NCBI GenBank assembly: GCA_937899295.1
Contig: CALBPO010000037.1
Span: 1 to 5,247, forward strand
Length of the DNA: 5,247 nt
Reading direction: 5' to 3'
Source of the DNA: an uncultured Opitutia bacterium
GTDB lineage: Bacteria; Verrucomicrobiota; Verrucomicrobiia; Opitutales; Coraliomargaritaceae
How positions within the stretch are numbered: position 1 is the first letter of the stretch; every line of letters starts with the position of its first letter. The translations under genes and the position numbers were made by a program. Under the pieces are notes generated by a model. It had not been told where the DNA came from and did no database searches. It saw only the letters and a program-made list of their open reading frames with translations. Of this stretch, positions 1-5,247 are shown one piece after another.

Positions 1-1063
1 GGGCCCAGAGAGTCGCACTGGTAATGCCTGGCCAAATGTCGGCAACGGCTTGCTGCACGTCAGGCTCCATCTCCCAATCGTCGACGCGGATGCGGCCTGC
101 GCTGTCCAGTTGGAGATCTTCGCTGTAGAGACGGTCGTTGAAGAGGCGCACCATTTGCTCGATGCAATCTTCGTGCGTGCCTTTGGCTTTCATTACTTTG
201 ATGAGGATGGAAATGTAGAGAGGTACCACGGGGATGGCTGAACTGGCTTGAGTGACGACGGCCTTGTTCACTGCGACGTAAGCGGCGCAGTCGTGCTTTT
301 CAGTAATCGCGGCAGCAGCGCGCTCGACGTCCTTCTTGGCTTGGCCGATGGTGCCGTTGGTGTAAACGGGCCAAGTGATCTCGGGGCCGATGTAGGAATA
401 TGCCACGCTTTTGGCGCTGGGTGCGAGGACGCCGGCTTCGTCGAGCGCGTCCATCCAGAGTTCCCAGTCTTGGCCGCCCATAACGTTTACAGTGTGCGCT
501 ACGTCGTCACCTTCAGCAGGCTCGATAGTCACTTCGGTAACGAGGTCCTTATCGGTGTCTAGGGTCCGGTTAGTAAAAGATTCACCGATAGGCTTGAGAA
601 CAGATTTGTAGGTCTCGCCGGTTTTGGGATCTGTGCGCCGAGGAGATGCGAGGCTGTAGACGACAAGATCGACTTGACCGAGGTCGGCTTTAATCGTTTC
701 GATTGTTTGCGCCTTGATCTCGTCGGAAAAGGCGTCGCCGTTAATGCTTTTGGCGTAAAGGCCTGCTTTGTGGGCAGCCTTCTCGAAGGCAACAGAATTA
801 TACCAACCAGCGCTGGCGGGCTTACCTTTCATTGAGGGGCGCTCGAAAAAGACGCCGAGGGTGGCGGCATCGTGACAGAATGCAGTGGCAATCCGGCTAG
901 AAAGGCCGTAGCCAGTAGAGCTACCGAGCACGAGGACTTTCTTTGGGCCGCCTTCCTTTTTGGCAGCTTGAGCGACGTCAATTTCTTGGCGAACTTTGAC
1001 TGCGCAACCCTTTGGGTGCGAAGTGATGCAGACAAATCCTCTGATGCGTGGCTTGATAATCAT
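1..1063 (-). CDS. fabV: Enoyl-[acyl-carrier-protein] reductase (NADH) FabV / trans-2-enoyl-CoA reductase, C-terminus cut off by the window edge
   Basis: FabV reduces trans-2-enoyl-ACP (or enoyl-CoA) with NADH in the last step of each fatty-acid elongation cycle, in the cytosol. I translated this frame by hand: 354 codons run from ATG at 1063 to the left edge without a stop. It opens MIIKPRIRGF, as FabV/Ter proteins do. A nucleotide-binding loop GSSTGYGLSSR lies at residues 47-57, and FFERP at 72-76 supplies the acidic residue (Glu74) expected for NADH preference. The FabV-type catalytic pair Tyr-X8-Lys is Tyr234 and Lys243, with YSYIGPE just before it. Family members have about 400 residues, so roughly 45 C-terminal residues lie outside the window. 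The upstream AGAGAA is only a weak ribosome-binding site. It follows ugd on the same strand after 162 bp; a lone TAATAT (1093-1088, minus strand) without a matching -35 is the only promoter hint. From sequence alone, preference for ACP or CoA substrates cannot be settled. Confidence 0.95.
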   Translation of the reverse strand, partial: MIIKPRIRGFVCITSHPKGCAVKVRQEIDVAQAAKKEGGPKKVLVLGSSTGYGLSSRIATAFCHDAATLGVFFERPSMKGKPASAGWYNSVAFEKAAHKAGLYAKSINGDAFSDEIKAQTIETIKADLGQVDLVVYSLASPRRTDPKTGETYKSVLKPIGESFTNRTLDTDKDLVTEVTIEPAEGDDVAHTVNVMGGQDWELWMDALDEAGVLAPSAKSVAYSYIGPEITWPVYTNGTIGQAKKDVERAAAAITEKHDCAAYVAVNKAVVTQASSAIPVVPLYISILIKVMKAKGTHEDCIEQMVRLFNDRLYSEDLQLDSAGRIRVDDWEMEPDVQQAVADIWPGITSATLWA

Positions 1064-1225
1064 ATACGTTCTCTGTAGGTGTTTTGGATATTAAATCACC
1101 CAGAAAAGAGTGCGTTTTGGCGTCTGGCAACCGGTAATTCGTAGGGCATAAGCCATTAGGTTTTAGTAAAGGCTCAGCCAATCGAATGCGAATGCCTAGC
1201 ACACAGCAAAATCTTGCCAGCTGAA

Positions 1226-2584
1226 CTACCCTTTACCGACACCACTGGCTTCGAAGCCAATCTCACGGAGAGCCTCAAGGTCGAGTAAGTTGCGGCCATC
1301 AAAGAGGAAGGCGGGCTGGTGCATCTCGTCGTAAATCTTTTTGAAGTCGAGGGCTTTAAATTCATCCCACTCAGTCAGAATGAGAATGGCGTGCGCGTCT
1401 TTGCTTGCTTCATAAGCGCTTTCGCAATAGCTGACGAACTCGTTGTCAGCAGAGATACCAAGATCTTTCTGAATTTGAGCAAGCTCCACCTTAGGGTCAT
1501 AAATCGCGATGTTAGCCAGCTCTTCGATAAGGTCTTTACAAATATAGATGGCGGCGGATTCGCGCGTATCATTGGTATCCTTTTTGAAAGCGAAGCCTAG
1601 AACGGCGATCTTCTTATCCGAGACTGTGTTAAACATCGAAGAGATGACTCGGCGACTAAAGCGCTGCTTCTGGTAGTCGTTCATTTCGATCACACTGTCC
1701 CAGTAGGCGGCGACTTCGGGCAGGCCAAAGTGTTCGCATAGATAGACGAGATTAAAGATGTCCTTCTGAAAGCAAGAACCCCCGAAACCAACGGAGGCTT
1801 TGAGGAACTTGGGGCCGATCCGGCTATCAGTACCGATGGCATGAGCGACTTCGTCGACGTCGGCCTCGGTCGCCTCACAAAGCGCAGAGACCGCGTTGAT
1901 TGAAGAAATGCGTTGAGCAAGGAACGCGTTTGCAATTAGCTTGGAGAGTTCGGAAGACCAAAGGTTTGTCGTGAGAACGCGGTCGCGAGGAACCCACGTC
2001 GCGTAAATGTCGACCAGTTTTTGAATGGCGGCTTTGCCCTCGGTAGTTTGGGCGCGACCAACGAGCACGCGGTCGGGTGCTTCGAGGTCCTCCATCGCGG
2101 TGCCTTCAGCGAGGACTTCAGGATTCGAAAGAATCTGGAATTTGCGCCCCTTAGAATTCGAATCACGGATTCTCTTGACTGACTCTGCAGTGCGCACGGG
2201 TAAGGTAGACTTTTCGACTACAATCTTATCGTCTTCAGCGACTTCTGCTATCTTGCGTGCGCACTTTTCAATGTAGCGAAGGTCGGCAGCACGGCCTGCC
2301 CCAACACCGTAGGTCTTGGTTGGTGTATTGACACTGAGGAAGATCATTTCCGCTTCGCGAATAGCGGTGTCAATGTCGGCAGAGAAGAAGAGGTTTTTGC
2401 CACGGGCGCCTTGCACGATATCATTGAGACCAGGCTCGAATACGGGTAGCTGATCCGAATTCCATGCGTCGATGCGTGCTTGGTTAATGTCCACCACTGT
2501 AACGGTGTGGTCTTTACACTTGTGGGCAATCATGGCCATGGTGGGACCACCCACGTATCCTGCACCTATACAACAAATTTTCAT
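1226..2584 (-). CDS. ugd: UDP-glucose 6-dehydrogenase, eukaryote-type
   Basis: This enzyme oxidises UDP-glucose to UDP-glucuronate with two NAD+ in the cytosol, supplying precursors for capsule, exopolysaccharide or lipid-linked sugars. From ATG at 2584 it has 452 residues. The N-terminal Rossmann domain starts at once with [14 protein letters not shown] (GxGxxG at 7-12). VNTPTKTYG is at 85-93 and GRAADL at 97-102. Glu156 sits in [11 protein letters not shown], and Lys215 and Asn219 in [12 protein letters not shown]. The catalytic cysteine is Cys271 in [10 protein letters not shown], with Asp275 after it. The C-terminal UDP-binding domain carries [15 protein letters not shown] (329-343) and FLFDGRN (426-432). 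These motif versions are those of animal and plant UGDH rather than the usual short bacterial Ugd. A TTG at 2620 would add 12 residues, but ATG fits the family N-terminus; neither has a strong ribosome-binding site. It diverges from lexA. No glycosyltransferase or other sugar gene is visible nearby, so the polysaccharide it serves cannot be told. Confidence 0.96.
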   Translation of the reverse strand: MKICCIGAGYVGGPTMAMIAHKCKDHTVTVVDINQARIDAWNSDQLPVFEPGLNDIVQGARGKNLFFSADIDTAIREAEMIFLSVNTPTKTYGVGAGRAADLRYIEKCARKIAEVAEDDKIVVEKSTLPVRTAESVKRIRDSNSKGRKFQILSNPEVLAEGTAMEDLEAPDRVLVGRAQTTEGKAAIQKLVDIYATWVPRDRVLTTNLWSSELSKLIANAFLAQRISSINAVSALCEATEADVDEVAHAIGTDSRIGPKFLKASVGFGGSCFQKDIFNLVYLCEHFGLPEVAAYWDSVIEMNDYQKQRFSRRVISSMFNTVSDKKIAVLGFAFKKDTNDTRESAAIYICKDLIEELANIAIYDPKVELAQIQKDLGISADNEFVSYCESAYEASKDAHAILILTEWDEFKALDFKKIYDEMHQPAFLFDGRNLLDLEALREIGFEASGVGKG

Positions 2585-2806
2585 GCTCAATTTAGTTATA
2601 ACTTCTAACAACTCTGACAAGGTAATTCCCGAATAAGAGACGGCCCAATCTACGAAAAATGATAGATATTCTGTTCTTTCTAAAAGCGCCGCAAAGGGTC
2701 AAGGCAGTATGCGATTGGCAAAAGGCATAGGTTCTTAGTGAGCGCTGCACCTAGTGGAATTTATCGGATACTAGCATTTGCCATTAGTAAAAATCGCGGC
2801 TTCGTC
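2585..2806. other. Divergent ugd/lexA intergenic region, left part
   Basis: This non-coding stretch carries the start regions of ugd (leftwards) and lexA (rightwards). For ugd I see only weak candidates. On the minus strand TTGTCA (2620-2615) is followed by TATAAC at a spacing that is too short. TATCAT lies further upstream, but no good -35 precedes it. A GTG at 2738 is in frame with lexA and would add 36 residues that resemble no LexA N-terminus, so I treat this stretch as untranslated. No stem-loop, repeat or RNA gene was recognised. Confidence 0.5.
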
Positions 2807-2835
2807 TTGACAATGGACACTTGTTCACCTAAACA
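2807..2835 (+). promoter_or_regulatory. Candidate lexA promoter
   Basis: A perfect TTGACA -35 box (2807-2812) is followed after 17 bp by TAAACA (2830-2835), a poor -10 that keeps the initial TA and the A at position four. If used, transcription would start near 2842, only a few bases before the ATG at 2846. The resulting message would be nearly leaderless. This fits the weak ribosome-binding signal (AAGTG at 2835-2839). The start site is inferred. Confidence 0.5.
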
Positions 2836-2843
2836 AGTGAACA
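2818..2843. promoter_or_regulatory. Two overlapping dyads, probable LexA operator (autoregulatory SOS box)
   Basis: Two perfect inverted repeats overlap here. The first is CACTTGTT (2818-2825) with AACAAGTG (2832-2839), separated by 6 bp. The second is TGTTCAC (2822-2828) with GTGAACA (2837-2843), separated by 8 bp. They lie between and over the -35 and -10 of lexA and end 2 bp before its ATG, where a LexA autorepression site is expected. The TGTTC/GAACA halves resemble the gram-positive-like half-sites that I recall being reported for Verrucomicrobia, but the spacing here is wider than the short spacer of those motifs. Direct binding is inference. Confidence 0.65.
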
Positions 2844-2845
2844 CT

Positions 2846-3487
2846 ATGAAAGATCTGACTACGCGCCAACAAGAAATCCTTACTTTTATTGAACACTACG
2901 AATGGAGAAACGGCTACTGGCCCAGCATTCGAGAGATCCAAGAAAAGTTTAATTTTAAAAGCACGAATGCCGTGATGGGTCATCTCCGTGCGCTAGAGCG
3001 TAAAGAAGCGATTGAGCGGATACCTGGGCAAGCCCGTACTTTTCGCATTAACCGCCCCGACGCACCAGAGATGAATGAGATTCCTGAGGACGCCACTGAA
3101 GTCGTCGACATCCCAGTGATGGGAGATATTGCTGCAGGTTATCCGGATCGCGTCGAACCTGCAGGTGAGATTGGCCGCCTTCAGGTAGACATTGCCAACG
3201 CAGGTTACTCCAGTAGGCGCCGCAGTTTCGCTCTGCAGGTACGAGGCGATAGTATGGTCGACGCAGAAATTTACGAAGGGGACATGGTTGTTATTGAGCC
3301 TCGTGATCCTTACGATGGCGACATTGTAGCCGCCCTCATCGACGGCGAGACTACACTTAAGCGCTACATGAAAAAAAGCAACGAACCGCCCTACCTAAAG
3401 GCAGAAAATAAATTTTACCCTGAGCTCTACCCGATCAACGAATTGACTGTGCAAGGGGTCGCAAAGGCCGTCGTGAGAAGCTTGTGA
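2846..3487 (+). CDS. lexA: LexA SOS-response repressor (self-cleaving, peptidase family S24)
   Basis: LexA represses DNA-damage genes and cleaves itself when stimulated by RecA filaments. From ATG at 2846 it has 213 residues, close to the usual 200-215. A winged helix-turn-helix domain covers about residues 1-70: it starts LTTRQQEILTFI, continues GYWPSIREIQEKF (23-35), and has a recognition helix in STNAVMGHLRAL (39-50). An acidic linker follows (about 71-88). The Ala97-Gly98 cleavage site lies in GDIAAGYP. The S24 peptidase domain carries catalytic Ser136 in VRGDSMVDAEIYEGD and Lys172 in TTLKRYMKK, 36 residues apart. All residues needed for self-cleavage are present, so it should be functional. 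In-frame upstream starts (ATG 2813, GTG 2738) would put the operator inside the gene and add residues unlike the family, so I reject them. It is divergent from ugd and followed by a 131-bp gap, so it is probably transcribed alone, without an imuB/dnaE2-like SOS cassette alongside. Confidence 0.96.
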   Translation: MKDLTTRQQEILTFIEHYEWRNGYWPSIREIQEKFNFKSTNAVMGHLRALERKEAIERIPGQARTFRINRPDAPEMNEIPEDATEVVDIPVMGDIAAGYPDRVEPAGEIGRLQVDIANAGYSSRRRSFALQVRGDSMVDAEIYEGDMVVIEPRDPYDGDIVAALIDGETTLKRYMKKSNEPPYLKAENKFYPELYPINELTVQGVAKAVVRSL

Positions 3488-3528
3488 GGTAACTGTGTGA
3501 ATGCTTGTTAATGGAAAGTTGTGAGTTG

Positions 3529-3557
3529 TTGTTGAAAGTTGGTCGATACGATACAAT
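3529..3557 (+). promoter_or_regulatory. Candidate promoter for the VOC gene
   Basis: TTGTTG (3529-3534) lies 17 bp before TACAAT (3552-3557), a good -10. The predicted start is near 3564, giving a leader of about 55 bases before the ATG at 3619. The -35 is mediocre (TTG only), so this rests mainly on the -10 and the spacing. Confidence 0.4.
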
Positions 3558-3576
3558 GTGCATTTAGTATTGCACA
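3557..3576. repeat. Inverted repeat at the predicted transcription start of the VOC gene
   Basis: TGTGCA (3557-3562) and TGCACA (3571-3576) form a perfect 6-bp dyad around an 8-base AT-rich centre. It touches the last base of the candidate -10 and covers the predicted start, a usual place for a repressor site. As a lexA terminator it is unlikely, since the stem is short and no T-run follows. Confidence 0.35.
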
Positions 3577-3618
3577 ACGATCGCTACCTAATATTACAAA
3601 AATTCGCTAACTAAAACC

Positions 3619-4005
3619 ATGGCTGTCACCTTTGATCACACACGTATTCGGGTATCAAACATTGAATCATCCATCGACTGGTATTGTAAGACTTGTGGCT
3701 TTCAAGTGCTCAAGCGTACGGAAAGATCTCCTAGCGGTAACCAGTTAGCGCACCTTCAGATCCCTGGAAGTACTCACAATTTGGAGCTCACATATTCGCC
3801 TGACTATGAGCTTAAGGTGCCTGAAGACTTGGTACACACATGTATCCGCGTTGATGATATTGTCGCCTACAGCGAAATGCTGGAGGGCCTCGATCTATCA
3901 ATCGACCTTTGGCCAAGCAACTGGCGCGAGAAATTCGTAGAAGGGAAGAAAATGGCCTTCATCACCGATCCAGACGGTTATGAAGTTGAGATCCTCGAAC
4001 ACTAG
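3619..4005 (+). CDS. VOC-superfamily protein, glyoxalase I-like (possible lactoylglutathione lyase)
   Basis: A 128-residue protein with the two beta-alpha-beta-beta-beta repeats of the VOC (glyoxalase/dioxygenase) fold, at about residues 3-60 and 71-127. The four positions that bind metal in bacterial glyoxalase I are all occupied: His7 in FDHTRIRV, Glu56 in LELTYS, His73 in LVHTCIRVDD, and Glu124 in DPDGYEVEILEH. SSIDWYCKTCGFQVLKR (17-33) and the ELTY motif also match glyoxalase I. The likely role is conversion of the methylglyoxal-glutathione hemithioacetal to S-lactoylglutathione in the cytosol, with Ni2+ or a similar metal. Related VOC enzymes keep the same ligands with other substrates, so the substrate is uncertain and I give no symbol. 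E. coli GloA is slightly longer (135 residues). The ATG at 3619 has no clear ribosome-binding site, but His7 is where the family expects its first ligand. It sits alone between lexA and the desaturase, with gaps of 131 and 109 bp. Confidence 0.85.
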   Translation: MAVTFDHTRIRVSNIESSIDWYCKTCGFQVLKRTERSPSGNQLAHLQIPGSTHNLELTYSPDYELKVPEDLVHTCIRVDDIVAYSEMLEGLDLSIDLWPSNWREKFVEGKKMAFITDPDGYEVEILEH

Positions 4006-4014
4006 TGCGCCATT

Positions 4015-4038
4015 AAATTATATAAAATGCTATAATTT
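4015..4038. repeat. AT-only inverted repeat after the VOC gene
   Basis: AAATTATA (4015-4022) and TATAATTT (4031-4038) form a perfect 8-bp dyad with an 8-base loop, nine bases past the VOC stop codon. The sequence after the dyad is T-rich, so it could act as a weak terminator, but the stem has no GC pair. The right arm also contains a TATAAT promoter box, the alternative explanation. Confidence 0.4.
4028..4036 (+). promoter_or_regulatory. Candidate extended -10 promoter of the desaturase gene
   Basis: TGCTATAAT matches the extended -10 consensus TGnTATAAT exactly. No -35-like hexamer lies 16-18 bp upstream, which extended -10 promoters can tolerate. The start would fall near 4043 and leave a leader of about 70 bases before the ATG at 4115. 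Perfect TATAAT can arise by chance in such AT-rich DNA. Confidence 0.45.
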
Positions 4039-4114
4039 TAATCTTTAGATTGAATGAGTTGCACTAGACATCCTGGTGCACACAACTTGTTGACTACATA
4101 AAGTAATTCAAAAA

Positions 4115-5101
4115 ATGATGAGAACAGGCAAAGAATTAATTTTAGCGACACGTGAATACGCTAAAGACGATAGCCTACAAAGCTGGGTAGCTGTCACTTC
4201 CACGGCCACATTATTGCTTGTATTCGCACTGGCCGTTGCCCTTCTGCCCTATTGGTTTCTCAAACTTCCAGCGGCGGTCCTACTGGGCATGATGATGGTT
4301 CGGATGTTTGTCATCTATCATGATCACCAGCACCATGCTATCTTGCCCAAATCTAACGCGGCTAAAGTCCTTATGCGCCTTTGGGGCATATTTGCTTTGA
4401 CGCCTAACTGCATTTGGCAGCACTCGCATAACCATCACCACAACCACAACTCAAAACTGCGCAGCTCACATATCGGCTCTTATCCAGTGATGACTAAGGA
4501 GCGCTATAAAAATTCGTCTAAAAGTGAGCGGACGAAGTATTTACTCATGCGCCACCCGATAACGATTCTCTTTGGTTACTTTACAGTATTTATGATGGGC
4601 ATGTGTATCGCCCCGATGTTGGAAAATATTAAAGCGAATAAAGACTCCCTGTTTGCGTTGATTTTCCATGGGATACTCTACGCATTTGTCATTATCAACA
4701 TCGGAGTGATGGCTGCATTTTTTGTATTATTCATTCCTTTCTTTGTCGCAAGCGCTATGGGCTCCTACCTTTTCTACGTGCAGCATAATTTCCCTCAGGT
4801 CATCTTTAAAGATAAAGAAGGCTGGTCCTACGAGGGTGCCGCGCTTGATTCATCGAGTTACTGCCAAATGGGAGCTTTCATGAATTATATAACTGGTAAT
4901 ATCGGCTATCATCACATTCACCATTTAAACGCAAAAATACCATTCTACCGTCTACCAGAAGCTTATGAAAAGCTGCCAGAGTTGCAGTCCGCTCGTGTCA
5001 CAAGCTTACGCCCAAAGGAAATACTACGCTGCCTCAGTTTGAAAGTATGGGATACAGATGCACAAAAGCTTCTATCATTGAAAGAAGCGTTCTCTAGCTA
5101 G
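4115..5101 (+). CDS. Membrane fatty acid desaturase
   Basis: A 328-residue integral-membrane di-iron enzyme that introduces a double bond into acyl chains using O2 and an electron donor. The three histidine clusters of the family are present: HDHQHH at 69-74, HSHNHHHNH at 103-111 (HxxHH as His105, His108, His109), and HHIHH at 266-270 within GNIGYHHIHHLNAKIPFYRLP. A further His224 in YVQHNFP is also typical. Hydrophobic segments lie at about 26-48, 52-68, 149-168, 180-203 and 204-223, which places the clusters on the cytoplasmic face. The HHIHHL...IPFYRLPEAY ending resembles acyl-lipid delta-12/omega-6 type desaturases, but the position of the double bond cannot be read from sequence. No cytochrome b5 or ferredoxin domain is fused, so electrons must come from elsewhere. 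Two ATGs occur in tandem (4115, 4118); either may start translation, and no strong ribosome-binding site decides. It follows the VOC gene by 109 bp with its own candidate promoter. Confidence 0.93.
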   Translation: MMRTGKELILATREYAKDDSLQSWVAVTSTATLLLVFALAVALLPYWFLKLPAAVLLGMMMVRMFVIYHDHQHHAILPKSNAAKVLMRLWGIFALTPNCIWQHSHNHHHNHNSKLRSSHIGSYPVMTKERYKNSSKSERTKYLLMRHPITILFGYFTVFMMGMCIAPMLENIKANKDSLFALIFHGILYAFVIINIGVMAAFFVLFIPFFVASAMGSYLFYVQHNFPQVIFKDKEGWSYEGAALDSSSYCQMGAFMNYITGNIGYHHIHHLNAKIPFYRLPEAYEKLPELQSARVTSLRPKEILRCLSLKVWDTDAQKLLSLKEAFSS

Positions 5102-5146
5102 CTAAAATGGAACAAGTGGCCGATCAAAAGTGTTAGGGCAAAACTT

Positions 5147-5247
5147 CTAGTCAACTCTAACCATAGGGAATATTTGGCCATCAACTCCAGCCGAAGCTAG
5201 AACGGAAGCCGGTGAATTTCTTGGTTCAGACAGTCCGCTGAGGGCAA
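5147..5247 (-). CDS. Possible C-terminal end of an unidentified convergent gene
   Basis: On the minus strand one frame is open from the right edge to a TAG at 5149-5147, giving 32 residues that end GVDGQIFPMVRVD. The composition looks protein-like, and a convergent gene would explain why the desaturase is followed by no plus-strand gene. However, a stop-free run this short is common by chance, a plus-strand frame is also open to the edge (though with no start codon), and I recognise no family. Treat as tentative. Confidence 0.25.
   Translation of the reverse strand, partial: ALSGLSEPRNSPASVLASAGVDGQIFPMVRVD

Noticed and set aside
50..611. Plus-strand open frames of 63, 104 and 66 codons
   Set aside because: They lie opposite fabV, whose motifs are unmistakable on the minus strand; the plus-strand peptides match no family I know.
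978..1202. Minus-strand frame of 74 codons upstream of fabV
   Set aside because: Its 3' part overlaps the start of fabV in another frame, and its composition is not that of a recognisable protein.
1064..1225. Terminator between ugd and fabV
   Set aside because: Only tiny palindromes such as GGCTCAGCC and a doubled GAATGC (1184-1195) are present; no stem with a T-run on the minus strand.
2738..2845. Upstream GTG (2738) and ATG (2813) as lexA starts
   Set aside because: They add residues absent from LexA proteins, and the operator and promoter would fall inside the coding region.
3395..3577. Minus-strand frame of 60 codons
   Set aside because: Half of it is antisense to lexA and the remainder is the intergenic gap with the promoter and dyad; no family resemblance.
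1..5247. A linked multi-gene system such as a defence, SOS-mutagenesis or fatty-acid cassette
   Set aside because: Genes face different ways, are separated by gaps of over 100 bp, and serve unrelated routine functions; no nuclease, toxin, transposase, integrase or repeat array was found.

Overview
The window is ordinary bacterial chromosome with four complete genes, one gene cut by the left edge, and a possible gene tail at the right edge. No RNA genes, mobile elements, CRISPR arrays or phage features were found. The gene set suggests a Gram-negative bacterium of the Planctomycetes-Verrucomicrobia group, most likely a verrucomicrobial (Opitutae-like) organism. The grounds are a UDP-glucose dehydrogenase of the animal/plant type, a FabV enoyl reductase, a LexA with TGTTC/GAACA-type operator half-sites, and generally weak Shine-Dalgarno signals. 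This assignment is inference from family resemblance, not from a search.

Left half (minus strand): fabV, a NADH-dependent enoyl-ACP/enoyl-CoA reductase, reads from 1063 out of the left edge and lacks its C-terminus. Upstream of it, after a 162-bp gap with no clear terminator, lies ugd (2584 down to 1226), the UDP-glucose 6-dehydrogenase that makes UDP-glucuronate for polysaccharide. The two share a strand, but the gap suggests separate transcription.

Centre: a 261-bp divergent intergenic region separates ugd from lexA (2846-3487, plus strand), the SOS repressor. Immediately before lexA is a perfect TTGACA -35 box, and two overlapping perfect dyads cover the spacer and -10. This is the expected layout for LexA autorepression.

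Right half (plus strand): a small glyoxalase I-like VOC protein (3619-4005) and a membrane fatty acid desaturase (4115-5101). Each follows a gap of just over 100 bp that holds a candidate promoter and an inverted repeat, so they are probably single-gene units. The last 146 bp hold no complete gene, but an open minus-strand frame ending at 5147 may be the tail of a convergent gene.

Functionally, fabV and the desaturase both concern fatty acids (chain elongation and unsaturation), ugd feeds envelope polysaccharide, lexA governs DNA-damage response, and the VOC protein may detoxify methylglyoxal. These look like neighbouring housekeeping genes rather than one system. I see no convincing undescribed system here; the points most worth checking are the lexA control region and the eukaryote-type ugd.
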